A stretch of DNA of 64,000 bases. Source: Rostrohypoxylon terebratum. Lineage: Eukaryota; Ascomycota; Sordariomycetes; Xylariales; Hypoxylaceae. Location of the stretch: positions 62,001-126,000 of the forward strand of contig MU385913.1 in NCBI GenBank assembly GCA_022497145.1, in the 5' to 3' direction. The notes beneath the pieces are model-generated. The model saw nothing but the letters and a program-made list of their open reading frames with translations. It searched no databases and was not told the origin of the DNA. Positions 32,918-43,593 of this stretch are shown in pieces. Numbering within the stretch: position 1 is the first letter of the stretch; each line of letters opens with the position of its first letter. A program made the translations under genes and the position numbers.

Positions 32918-34782
32918 ATGGTTCGTTTGACTATTTACCCTATGGTTACTATTATTGAAGCTAATAAATATAGGCGCCCGAAGTTGCAAACCAGAAGCGC
33001 AAGAGAGGCCGTCCGACCAACGCGTCGCGCAATGACGAGGACGCGTCAGGAAATCAGCCATCTCCAACTGAACAAGGTCAACTAGCTACAAACTCCGAAA
33101 ACGCCAGGGAGCAGGATCCAGAGGAATCTTCACGGCCCAGAAAACGCGGTCGTCCAGCAAACGCTGAAGCTGCCCCTCCAACCGCCCAACCCGAGCCCGA
33201 AGCCTCGCAGCCACAAAAAACTAAGAGAAGACGTGGTCCATCGCCAACGGCGCAGGCAGACAACAGCGGGAAAGACACGGGAAATAAAGAACCTGAGACA
33301 GTGAATCCAGAACGTAGAAAACGTGGTCGTCCTCGAATCTCGAACGAAGGGCCCGAAGAGCCTTCCCAATCGAACTCCACAGCTGAGAACGTAGCCCCAA
33401 AGAAACGCGGTCGGCCTAAAGCAACCGAGACGTCCAAGGAACCCGAAGCTGAGGCCGAAGCTGAAGAAGCGGACGACGAAAATGAAGGCAACTCAAGCCT
33501 TCTTCGACGTAGTGGTCGAATTCGTCGATCCCCGAACTCGCTAAACAAGGGAACACAAGATGCACAGGACGCAGCCAACGAACAGCCACCAAAGAGCCAG
33601 AAGCCCAAGAGGAGAGGCCGACCTTCTTTGACCTCGACACGACCCCACGCCGAAGAGACAGAACAGGAACCCGTCACCCAACCGAAAAAGAAACGAGGTC
33701 GTCCTTCGTTGAATAATCGACCCGCAGAAGATGTAGAAGCCGCCTCCGCATCACAAAAACAATCCAAGAAAGACACTCGCCCACCCCCGATCAGAGAGGA
33801 TGATGCATCGACATCTAAGAAGGAAAAGCGCAAAAAGCGCCGCGATCAACCAACCCAAGACGTCCCAGACTCCGCCCAGGAAGACTCTCAACAAGCACAA
33901 AGTCGGCCCACCAGAACATCACCAAGGAACCGCCCACATCGGCGATCCTCCGACACCCAAAACCGCTCCTCATCACCTAACTCCGACTCCGAGACCTCTC
34001 CCCCAAAGTACCGACACCTGACAACGCGCACGCGCCGCGTACCCCTCAACGTGGTCGAATCAAAGTGGTCGCCCCTCGAAACGCCCGCCCTGGCCAGCGT
34101 AAGCGCGCTCCTACAAAGCGCCTTGCGCCCGGTCCTCCTCCGCATCCCCAACGCCACGAAGCACGCGCACGCGCAGTCGGCGCTGAACGCCGTGGCGAAC
34201 CGCGTGCGCTCGCAGCTCACGCGCGGGCTGCCGTTCCCGCCCGCGACGACGACGACGCGCCGCGAGGAGGAGTTCGAGTTCGAGCGCATGATCTCCGGGA
34301 TCCAGGGCCTGGAGTCCGCGCTCGACCCGCTGCTGCATAGCGTGGAATTGCTGAGGCGCGAGAAGGAACGCGCGCAGAGGGAGCTCGATGCGGAGTATAA
34401 GGCGCTTCGCCGGCTCGGGGCGAACGCGAGGGCCGAGGCCAGGGAGAGGAGGGAGAGGGGGAGGAAGATGCATGTGCTTGTGCCTGAGCACGCGGGCGCG
34501 GGCGCGGAGAAGATGGATGTTGATGGGGGGGTGGGTGAAGTGATTGGTGCGGATGATAGGGATAAGGATAAGGAGAATAAGGGAAAGGTGTTTGCCGACT
34601 TGGAAGGGGAGGAGCTGTTGGGTCTGGCGGGCCAGATTGCGAGTCACATAGAGAGCATGAGAGGTAATTTGCAGCAGGTTGATGGCGTGGCGCTGGCGAT
34701 ACAGAGGAGTCAGGGGTTGCTGAGGGCCGCGCTGCAGAAGAGCTTGGGTAAGGAGCAGTTGGAGAGCCTCATACTTGGCTGA
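32918..34782 (+). CDS. CENP-Q-like inner-kinetochore protein with AT-hooks
   Basis: Probable CENP-Q (Okp1/Fta7) subunit of the inner kinetochore COMA complex. Exon 1 appears to be only the ATG (32918-32920). Intron 32921-32973 has a GTTCGT donor and CTAAT/ATAG end. Exon 2 (32974-34782) then gives MAPEVANQKRKRGRPTN onward, 603 residues in total. The N-terminal half is disordered and has six AT-hook cores (RGRP followed by TN, AN, RI, KA, SL, SL), so it may touch AT-rich DNA directly. The C-terminal third has the fungal CENP-Q pattern: SVSALLQSALRPVLLRIPN, TRGLPFPP, then long coiled coil (SALDPLLHSVELLRREKERA) ending in a helix (SQGLLRAALQKSLGKEQLESL). The family call rests on my pattern memory; an AT-hook chromatin protein is the alternative. 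No other start codon precedes the first AT-hook in frame. Confidence 0.75.
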
Positions 34783-35386
34783 TGGTACAAGAGATGGTAG
34801 AACAACCGGCTAAGGGACAAGATCAGGACGGTTGCTTGGCCATGGCATGAATATAATGAATTATGATACCTAGACTCGGATTTTCGTGTGGTTTGTGGAC
34901 TAATTTGGGATATCAGGAGGCATCCTCGTGGATCAAAGAGCTTAGTTGTGAGTATCAGGCCACTCTTTCCTTTCATATAGTGATAATTTCTAGATGAGAA
35001 ACTTTAAATCACACTCAACGGCTTTGTCTCGCGGAGAACGGGAACGGGCCGGGCCGCAATTCTTTGTTGACATCGAACAGAATCATTTCAGTAGGTTGGA
35101 AGGTGCGTTTCATACGACGGGCCTGATATCAATCGAGATCTTTGAGGGGCATCGCGACGGCGAAGTTATAAGCGTCCAGTATACGCATCTCGAGTTTGGG
35201 ATTTAGTCTCTCTTCATCACGCTTCTCGCTTTCCTTGAGCACAGCGCTTGAATCGGCCTCCCAGGAATATTCTTGACAAATCGACTATTTGTAAACTTTA
35301 CTTCGACTATAAGCTTCCAGTTAAACAAAAATAGGTACAGGTATTCAACAAAGAAAACTTTCAATATCTTAACGTGTTCTATCACA
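34783..35386. other. Intergenic
   Basis: About 600 bases, promoter side of the next gene. No gene supported. Confidence 0.5.
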
Positions 35387-36979
35387 ATGTATACAGGTAG
35401 GCACAACCCTGTTGACCGAGAGGAAATCGCGTGGGCTGGGAACGGGGTATTAACCTATTATGACCCCGAGTTCCCGTACGGCCTCCCTCCTCAACGCATA
35501 AACAATGGGCAGCCGGCATATTACACCGACGGCAGATACGAGTACCCCGTCGTGGAGAGTCCTGCATCTGCATACGCGCCAAATATGACACTGCGACGGT
35601 CGTCCCATAGGCGCTCCTTACGTAGAACGAGGGCATTTAACGAGGCGTTAGCACAAGTCAACCAGGCTTTGTTACCAGAATCCATGGAGCTCTCAGACGA
35701 CTCTAGGACGCCCGGCACACCTAGCTCGGGAACCACACTTATTCCTACACCCTCCCGAGGTTCCCTTAGGAGTGAAAGCTCGGAGGCCGAGTCATGCTTC
35801 GAGGAAGGACAAGAGGAGGAGGAGGAGGAGCGGCGGGAGCGACATGTGACCTTTGCTGAGAGCCGGTTTACCCGTTTCTACAGCCCATCGCCGCCGCCTT
35901 CGTCAATCTTGTCTTCTGGGTCAACTCCCCTAGCTCCTCCGCCAGAAGAACGGCGAGAAGCTCGGCGTGAAAGAAGAAGGGGTTGCCAGGGTCCGGCAGA
36001 TCGACGGGAGCAAGAGCCTGGTTCATCCCAGCCACCACAACTAGAACCGGTTTCTCCCGGCGCCAGAGGAGAACGGAGGCGGCGGCCTAGAAGACCTCGC
36101 TCACAGACAGAGTCAGATACGGCGACAGATACTTTGTTATCAGAAGTGTGGAGAGGTTTAGGCATCAGGTCGCCGAGTAGAAGCCCATCGCCACCATCCC
36201 CGCCGCGCCCAATCACCGCATCAAGGGCACCGCCGAACCGGCGTAGATCCCCCACGCCGTTGCCTACGAGGCGGGGGAGGGCTCTTACGGAACCATCGCC
36301 GGAGAGACATCACAGACGAAGACAGACGGCGCCGGAACCTGAGCGTGGAAGGTCGCGAACGCCACGACCTGTTTCTGTCGAGTCGGGATCGGAGTCGGGA
36401 TCGGAGGAGCCTAAGAAACCCGAGCAGGCACCGGAACCTCAGCAGGCACCACAGCCTCAACAGGACTCGAAACCTCCAGAGGAATCGCAGTCTCAGCCTA
36501 AGCCTGAGCTTGAGCCGACCACGACCAAGACCAAGACCCAGCTGCCTCCATCAGCCGAACAGAAACCGAAACGCCCCGGGATCCTACGCATGCCCACCCA
36601 GCCACGCGTCTTCATAGCCGACCAACTCTCCGACCGGCCCGCCCGCGCAGCCAGCCACAGGGAGTCCCCGGTCCTCGTGCGCCGCACCCCGCGGCAGAAC
36701 TTCGCGCGCCAGCTAAGCGTGATCGACGCGCAGTCCGGCAAGCCGTCGCGGGTGCCGCGCGAAGAGAGCATCAGCTCGCTGGCCGTCGAGTACCACATCG
36801 AGCCCGCCAACAGCCATCGCCGGCGACGCCGACGGCGCCATCATCATCGCGAGCGAAGTGAGCGCAGTGACAGTCGGGAGAGTCGGGAGAGTCGGGAGCC
36901 GGAGCCCCAGCCCCAGGGTAAGACGCAGGGAAAGACGTCGCGGTTTAGCTTCTTCAGTCACCTGGTCAGGAATACGTAA
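35387..36979 (+). CDS. Disordered Ser/Arg/Pro-rich protein, unknown function
   Basis: 530-residue product of a single long exon. The start ATG at 35387 (context CACAATG) opens MYTGRHNPVDREEIAWAGNG; the frame extends upstream but without conserved character. A short ordered N-terminus rich in Tyr/Pro is followed by low-complexity sequence: an acidic run (EEEEEERRERHVTFAESRFT), SR/SP repeats (SPSRSPSPPSPPRP), QAPEPQQAPQPQ and a His/Arg tract (RRRRRRRHHHRERSERSDS) before FSFFSHLVRNT. No catalytic domain. SR-rich content suggests RNA or cytoskeletal contacts, but that is speculation. The stop is embedded in a perfect GTAAGT donor (36977 on), so a further 3' exon is possible. Confidence 0.7.
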   Translation: MYTGRHNPVDREEIAWAGNGVLTYYDPEFPYGLPPQRINNGQPAYYTDGRYEYPVVESPASAYAPNMTLRRSSHRRSLRRTRAFNEALAQVNQALLPESMELSDDSRTPGTPSSGTTLIPTPSRGSLRSESSEAESCFEEGQEEEEEERRERHVTFAESRFTRFYSPSPPPSSILSSGSTPLAPPPEERREARRERRRGCQGPADRREQEPGSSQPPQLEPVSPGARGERRRRPRRPRSQTESDTATDTLLSEVWRGLGIRSPSRSPSPPSPPRPITASRAPPNRRRSPTPLPTRRGRALTEPSPERHHRRRQTAPEPERGRSRTPRPVSVESGSESGSEEPKKPEQAPEPQQAPQPQQDSKPPEESQSQPKPELEPTTTKTKTQLPPSAEQKPKRPGILRMPTQPRVFIADQLSDRPARAASHRESPVLVRRTPRQNFARQLSVIDAQSGKPSRVPREESISSLAVEYHIEPANSHRRRRRRRHHHRERSERSDSRESRESREPEPQPQGKTQGKTSRFSFFSHLVRNT

Positions 36980-37540
36980 GTAGGTCTAGTCTTTTCTTGA
37001 TTTGGCGGACGTGCTGACGACAAGTGTCTTCAACTAAAGGTCTATGGGTTGTGTGTGATGGCAAGTACCTAGCTTGTGTTTAATGGTCTTCGGTATGTTT
37101 AGCAAGGAGTCTTGCATGGTTTACGGTGTAATAGATGATGAGAAAAATAGACAGGGGGAACATAGCCAGGTTAGCTAGTTCTCATGATTACTGTTTTAAT
37201 AAATTCACAATGTTTATATATATAATAAGTTTATAAGTTTAATACTGAGCCGATGTGAGATTTTAACACAGAGCAAAATTCCCCTGGGGATGTGACTACT
37301 TACCTACCTACCTATATTTATACTTGAATCCGCAAAAGAAACTTGGTAAGACATCGTGCTTCACGATCAGACAGTTCACCCCAACCCCAGATTTTGATTT
37401 ACATACACATGGATCCTTTTGAAGATCATCAGGATCCTAACAAACCGCTATTATCGTTATTTGAGTGCCTCTCGGAGACTTCTCACTACCCAGGTGCCTC
37501 GGTATATCGTCGTCTTCATGGTGCGCTCTATGACAAAAAC
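36980..37540. other. Intergenic with doubtful small ORF
   Basis: Contains the 3' region of the preceding gene and an open stretch from an ATG at 37409 (MDPFEDHQDPNKPLLSLFEC) that runs into the transposon-like end at 37541. This might be a gene broken by the element, but no matching continuation is visible after 38121. Confidence 0.3.
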
Positions 37541-38121
37541 CATTGTCGAGCCGTCGTTTAGCTTTCCCCTAGCCGTTCCTTAGCCATTGCCTAGCTGTTG
37601 TTCAGCTATTGTCTAGCCGTCGCTAAACAATAGCCGAACTATCGTCTTGTAGGCGCTTAGAAAACTCCACAAACAGTATCCATATAAAGCTTGAGGTTAA
37701 ATTTAGTTGTAGAACCGTTGTGAGGCTTTGGCGGTTTAAGAGAAGTATCCATGATTCCATGTAGTTTGCCCTTACGAGAGGGGATTTATAGGTCCCTTTC
37801 AGCTAGCTAGCTGCTAGGTAGGTGCCCACCGACCGTGACTATAGCAGACTTGACCTAGGGGATTCCAAGCGCTGAAGCGATAGGTGGACAGCCCCACTGG
37901 ATATGGGTTTTGTGTTGCGGATGTAACGGCAACCACCTAAGCTCCAGGGCTACTCATGGATATGGGGGCTTTTAGGCGCTGAAGGTCTAGAACTTTTAGC
38001 GCATTATGATGGTGGCGATTACTTCGTAGCTTTTTGACTAATCCAAATGTCAAAATTTTCAACAATAGCCTGACAACAGCTCAGCGACGGCTCAGCGACG
38101 GTTCAGTGACGGCTCGAGAAT
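37541..38121. mobile_element. Non-autonomous hAT-like element with inverted subterminal repeats
   Basis: About 580 bp bounded by a 14-base inverted pair matching 13 of 14 (ATTGTCGAGCCGTC at 37542-37555; its complement at 38108-38121). Next to the left end (37545-37645) are many degenerate 10-12-base units of the type YTAGCCGTTG; next to the right end (38061-38119) similar units lie inverted (CAGCGACGGCT repeated). Clustered short subterminal repeats in mirror orientation are typical of hAT transposons, where transposase binds. I found no clear target duplication and no coding sequence, so exact ends are uncertain. A further unit group at 38208-38245 suggests nesting or a second copy. Confidence 0.45.
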
Positions 38122-38884
38122 AGTATGAACAAGATATTGTTGACTCATGGATACTACTAGTGCAATCTGAAGCCCTTTCAGCCAAGAATTGAATAATACA
38201 ATAGGTTTTGAAGCCGCATTAGCTATTGCCGAGCCGTTGTTGGCCTCTTGTTGGACCATCGTCAGAAAGTTCGGAAGAATGCGCTGGAAGGTGCTGAGTC
38301 CCGGGGACATTTACAGTGGACAACTCATAATCATCACACAACCCATTCAAGATCGATATCAAAACCGCAAAAATTTAGGCACCACAAAATCTCCATTTAA
38401 ATAGCCATCTAAATACACTACACTCAACCAAACACGTACATTTAGAATCGAACGAGAGCCGAAGCATACGGTAATCCCGAATGCCTTCGCCCTCTCAACC
38501 CCTTACCTAGCAGCCGGACCAGAGAAAGGGGGTTTTGGGTATATTTCGAAGGATCAACCGCCTCGCTTCGGAGCTCTTTGTACATACGTCCAAATTTATA
38601 TGTCAAAGTCGCAACATATGTCCAAGAATTCCTTCGCCTCCCCTAGATTGATCCTAAAAGATTTTTAGATGCTTGCTCTCATCACTCACTTCTCTCGCCT
38701 TGCCTTTCCTCCAAAACAAAACAAAACCAAGAATGGTGATGATCGTTGCAGTCGTCCCTCGTGCATTGTTATGCTACAGTTTTCGCTTTTTTGAATTCGG
38801 GCAAATCCGTAGGTTTTGATAAAACGCCCGCTAGTATTCCTTCCTCCTCACTTAGAATTGATTCCTTAGTAGAAGGTGATTGAT
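38122..38884. other. Intergenic
   Basis: About 760 bases of AT-rich DNA, including more GAGCCGTTG-like units near 38230 and the 3' region of the wall-protein gene. No gene seen. Confidence 0.5.
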
Positions 38885-39982
38885 TTAGTGGCGTCGTAGG
38901 ACGACAGTGGGAATGGCAGCGCCGCTGGGGATAGCAGAAGCAGTGCCATTGCCGACGGGGTAGGGGACGAGGGTGGCAGTAGCGACGGCGGTGACGACGC
39001 TGCTGTTGCTCTCTTCAGGGGGGCAGTCATCTTCTTCACCGCTGCTGCTGTCGGTACCAGTAGCAGTGGCGGGGGTGGATGAAGTAACAGAGGCAACAGC
39101 AGAGGTGACCTCCTTGACACCAGTGACAGAGGCAGCAGGGGCAGTGACGTAGACGGTGGAAGCGGCCACAGTCTGGGTCTCGGTGACAGTGACAGTGCTG
39201 GCAACGCACTCGCCAGAGCCAGAGTCAGATCCGGAACCGGAACCAGAGTTGGAGCCAGTGTTGGAGCCAGTGTTGCTGCCGGTGGCCTCGGCGCTGACAC
39301 CAGTGGAGGTACTGGCAGGGGCAACAGTGACGGTGCGAGTGCCGGTGGAAGTCATAGTAGTAGTGGTGGTTCCCTCCTCGCTGGTAGAGCCGGCACCAGA
39401 GTTGCTGCCGGAGTTAGAACCAGAGCCAGAACCGGGAGTGGGGACGGCGGTGACGGTAACTAGCTGAGTCTGGGTAGACTTGATAGTGGTGACGAGAACG
39501 GATCGGGAGCTCTCGGGGCCAAGGGTCATGGTCACGGTCTGATCAACGGTGCCTACGGAGGTGATGTAAGAGACACCAGCACCGCCAGCAGGGGCAGAGC
39601 CTTCGGGCGAGGAGCTGCCGGTGGAGGTAGCGGTAGCGGTGACAGTGCGGGTAGTACCAGGGATGAGACCGCTGCTGTGAGCACCGACGACGGAGCTGGA
39701 GACGGAGCTAGCAGCAGCGACGGGGCAAACAGTGGTCGTCAGGTCAATGACCTCGGTGACGATGGCAGGGCCAGTGCTGTTGCCAGCGTTGGCCGGGCAG
39801 TTAGTGATGGTAGGAGCGCATGAGGTGATAGTGTGGACGGAGGTGACGGCGACGGTTAGTGTGGTGGAGGGAGCGGTGTCATTTCGTCGCCAGTGAGGGT
39901 TGTGGAAGTGGCGGGGGTGGTGGTTGTAGGAAGCCGAGGCGATGCCGGCGAAGAGGCCGAATGCGATAGTTGCGGACTTCAT
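38885..39982 (-). CDS. Secreted Ser/Thr-rich cell-wall protein
   Basis: 365-residue product of one exon on the minus strand. A signal peptide (MKSATIAFGLFAGIASASYN) is followed by a basic patch (HHPRHFHNPHWRRND, a possible Kex2-type site at RR) and then sequence typical of fungal wall proteins: VAVTSVHTITSCAPTITNCPA and VTEVIDLTTTVCPV. The remainder is Ser/Thr/Val/Gly-rich, likely heavily O-mannosylated, with GSNSGS/SGSGSDSG tandem units and TVTVTET blocks. There is no GPI-attachment signal (it ends PTVVLRRH), so covalent or non-covalent wall association without GPI, or release, is expected. Repeat number probably varies between strains. No enzymatic domain. Confidence 0.85.
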   Translation of the reverse strand: MKSATIAFGLFAGIASASYNHHPRHFHNPHWRRNDTAPSTTLTVAVTSVHTITSCAPTITNCPANAGNSTGPAIVTEVIDLTTTVCPVAAASSVSSSVVGAHSSGLIPGTTRTVTATATSTGSSSPEGSAPAGGAGVSYITSVGTVDQTVTMTLGPESSRSVLVTTIKSTQTQLVTVTAVPTPGSGSGSNSGSNSGAGSTSEEGTTTTTMTSTGTRTVTVAPASTSTGVSAEATGSNTGSNTGSNSGSGSGSDSGSGECVASTVTVTETQTVAASTVYVTAPAASVTGVKEVTSAVASVTSSTPATATGTDSSSGEEDDCPPEESNSSVVTAVATATLVPYPVGNGTASAIPSGAAIPTVVLRRH

Positions 39983-42900
39983 TTTGAATACGGGATGGTA
40001 ATTTTAACTTGTCTAGGTAATTCTTGGACAAAAGATCTTGAGATTTCTCGCTTGCTTTGAATACCTCGGTGCGATATTGTTGCTCTAATTCAAGGTAGTC
40101 TAATCTCGTGAGAGTTATGTACTTCGTTGCTGTCGAAAGAGTGGACGTATGCAATATGCAATGCGGGATTTCAAGAAGCGAAAGTCGATTTCGCTGATGC
40201 TAAGCAGACACAGTTGCCGTTGGAAAGAATGTTATGTAAAGCTATTGGCTAAACAGAAATTGGCTGGAGCGACCGACAACGTCGAAGTGAAAAAGAGAGA
40301 CTGTTGAGATAGACTCGAAAGAGAGTTACACGCTGAATGGTGAAGAAGGGAAGGGAGAAAAAGAGAGACATCCAGAGCTGACGGAGGGTGGTGAGCCTTT
40401 TTACAGGAATACGCTCCTTGTCTATGGACTTCTTGGCGACAAGGCGAATTAACCTACCTAGGACTACCTAGTTGGGATAGTTGGGATGACATCGAGCTGG
40501 GAGCCCTGTACTAAGAGAGAGAGACTCTTCATTGTTCAGACGCCTACCCTAGTAACCCTAGTCTGTCATGTTGTTGATGACAGCAACCTATTGGGGAGGA
40601 GTGAACGCGACCCACTTGCGATGATAGGCCGTAAGATGACCGGACTGATCTGACCGGGGTCTATCTGGTAAAAGTTAACAAGGGCCGGGGATGAGTAAAA
40701 AGAGAAGGACACAAAAAACACGAAGCGAGCTGTTAGCATGACCGATGATGCCCCTGAGCCCCACGCAACCATTACAGGAGACCCCTGTCGGTCAAGACGC
40801 AGGTACAACATCGTGAAACCGCCAAAGAGGCCAATGGGGAATTCGGGGGTCGAGGGAGAGCTGAGTCGTCGGGACAAAGCGATACCCTAAAAGCGCGCAC
40901 AGCTCGTGCAAGTTCAACCAAGAACGTGTCCTGGCACAACGCATATTTTCTCAGCAGTCAGGCGCATGAATTCCCCATGTCTCATTTTCTTCGTCTGATA
41001 GCGAAAATAAGGTAAGGATAATCGACACATGGTTAAATAGAGATGACGAAGCGTTTAAGCGTTGACAGACATGAGATGATCGGCGGATTTCTTCGATTAG
41101 GTTGATGATCTGCGATGCAAGCGCCGTGCTTGTGCGCGCTGAAGACGCTGGGAAAAAAAAAGCAGCAAGCCACCATCGTACATCGTACATAGTATATGGC
41201 TTGCGTTTACCAATATAAAATAGATGTGGTAGCAAACGCCTTTTTTCCCTTGCCTTACGAAATTGGTGAGGGCATACTCTGTACTGCTGTAAGTACATCT
41301 TGTCAACTGTATTCAGCCGAGGCCTATCTGCAGGCAATCCCTAAGGATTCGGCATCTTACGGCCAACCCGTTCGCGATCCATTACCTATTACTCAATTGC
41401 CAAATTGCTCCCGTGTAGAAGGATGTAAGGAGCCGACACCTTTAGATTCTAGAATTCGGACCCGCGGTCGGGTACACAGATCCATCAGAGCATTTGCAAT
41501 TACATACTATCACAATTATCGTACCCACTTCACTAACGCGAGTGAATGTTGTGGATGATTTTTTTTTCCCTCGTGGATGCGTGGGGAGATCTCCGCGTCG
41601 CATCTTGATTCCTCCTAGGTGGTGAAAACTCAACATACCCCTCGAAAATCGTGAAAGACCACAGTCTCGGGATAATGGTGAGGAAGAAGTATGCAGGGAT
41701 GGGACATGATTTATGACGCGCTCCCAAGCATTCTCAAGCATTCCATGCCTCCGTGGCCTCCGTCGCATTGAAGGGCGGCTCATGAAATCGAATTTAATAT
41801 CGGAGTAGTGATGAATCAAGGGATAGTTCCCCCCTAATACCTAGTTGTACCGTAGTATGTCCTTATGTCCTTATGCCACTATAGTATGCGTTGGTCGTTT
41901 GACTTTTACACCAAGCGCGCGGTGATCGAAAATCTCAAACACGGCTTATGGGCCATGGCGCGCAGTGCCTCTCCTTGCCAATATGCAATTTTCCACAGCG
42001 GCAAGGTACATTACATGTAAGCGTACAGCGCACCAAGTAGCAATTCAAGGTTGTAGACAGTAGAATGTTCCACGATCCTTGCCACTTTTTGTGCTCTGGA
42101 TTTTGTTTATGATCTCTGTCGCGAAAATGTCGTACAGATATGTATGATTAATTAGGTACTGAAGAGAATAGGTCAAGAAAAGGCCATGCTGTGAAATCAT
42201 AGTCTCACTCCCAGTGAACTCGGGTTTGTAGAAATAAAATATGTAAATGTGCAAGTTGCTTCGATTGTTGGTCAGCTCCATGTGGTTGGCCTCAATGGTA
42301 GTACGTAGCACCTGCCCTATGATACTATCACTTACAGTGTGCACAAAGTGTACACAACCCATCAATTCAATTGATCGGTTACGGCTTCCCGAATTTTGTC
42401 AATCTTTCAATGCGAACAACCCTTGCCAGGCAACCAGCCAGGTAATGATTACTACAAGATGGGTGAAAACCCACAACACCTGCCCGCAAGCTGAATCTAC
42501 TTTGCTAGCAACCTTACCTAGCAATAAGAGCGGGAGCAGGGATAAGGTCGCTTCGAAAAACAAGAAATTCGGGGAAATCAAAAGAAGGAACCGTCTTGGT
42601 GGAAAAAGCTCCAGGGCGAACTTAATTACTCAGGGCAGGGCAGCCCAGGGGCACCGAGCACTGGAAAAGGGGGGGAAGAAATCCTGTTTCGCCTAGCTAA
42701 CAATCTGCGCTCTGATTCGCTAGATTGGGTCTTTAAGCCCGTACCCACCACGGCCAGCACGGAACAACCGTTGTACATACTTAAATTCCCACGATACAGC
42801 GAATACCCTTGTCGCTATAGTCCGCTCTCCTAAGATCCAAAACACTTCTTTCTTTCACCATGGTTTGTCCCTGACTCCCTGAAGAACCCCTAGGATAAAA

Positions 42901-43593
42901 AAGTCGCCAAGAACAATGAACTTATCTCTGCACTAGATGGCATGACGCATTAATTGAACGATTGTGGCTTTGCGTATGAGGCTTTTGTCGACGCCCATCT
43001 TGCCGATCTTGCCATCCTACGTGATGCTTCATAAATGGAAGCTCACACATAGTACTATCGACTTCCGGGATAAGATCGCCTCTAGCCTATGACTAAAGTC
43101 TAAGGTAGGTAGGCTACTCCGATGCCGTATTCGAAAACTCATTTCACTATTAAAATCATAATCCTACGATCGACACACGAAAAACGAGGTGTTACTTTGG
43201 GAAGATTCAATTTTGTCTTCCTAGATCATCGCCCAGTTGAATTGGACAAACGACTCATACATCTACATTAGATCGCAAATGCGATCTTCTTCAGCTAAAG
43301 AGGGCACCAAGTGCCAATAACGCCTACTCCCCAAGTCCGGTTGATGGACTGTTGGTATATTTCTTTCCCACCCGTTAAATGCTTTATGTTGAATGCTACC
43401 GTTTCCCGCCAGTCTTTCCTGTAGAACTTTTTTGGTATAGATCCCCATTGAGAACCCTGCCAGTAAAACGCCGATGTTGAAATCGATTATGCAGTTCCCA
43501 TGAAAATTTGGCAGCTAACTCCCCACAACCTCATGCAATCATCATCAATTTTCCTAAATTGAAACACTGGTCTCTCTAGATAGAGAAAACCGT
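39983..43593. other. Gene-free region
   Basis: 3.6 kb with the wall-protein promoter (nearest 39983) and no supported gene. Open frames at 41196-41558, 41442-41819 and 42247-42696 are unrelated to any family and have biased, low-complexity composition. A TC-rich leader-like stretch and ATG at about 42860 (CTTTCACCATGG) resembles a gene start, but the frame closes after a few codons and no exon chain follows. A non-coding transcript cannot be excluded. Confidence 0.45.

Noticed and set aside
33078..33833. 251-codon minus-strand frame, Ser/Phe-rich
   Set aside because: Antisense shadow of the AT-hook repeats of the CENP-Q-like gene.
42247..42696. 149-codon plus-strand frame
   Set aside because: No recognisable domain, no splice or promoter context, composition like random AT-rich DNA.
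42840..42950. Gene-start-like leader with CTTTCACCATGG
   Set aside because: The frame ends almost at once and no downstream exon restores a protein; possible non-coding transcript only.
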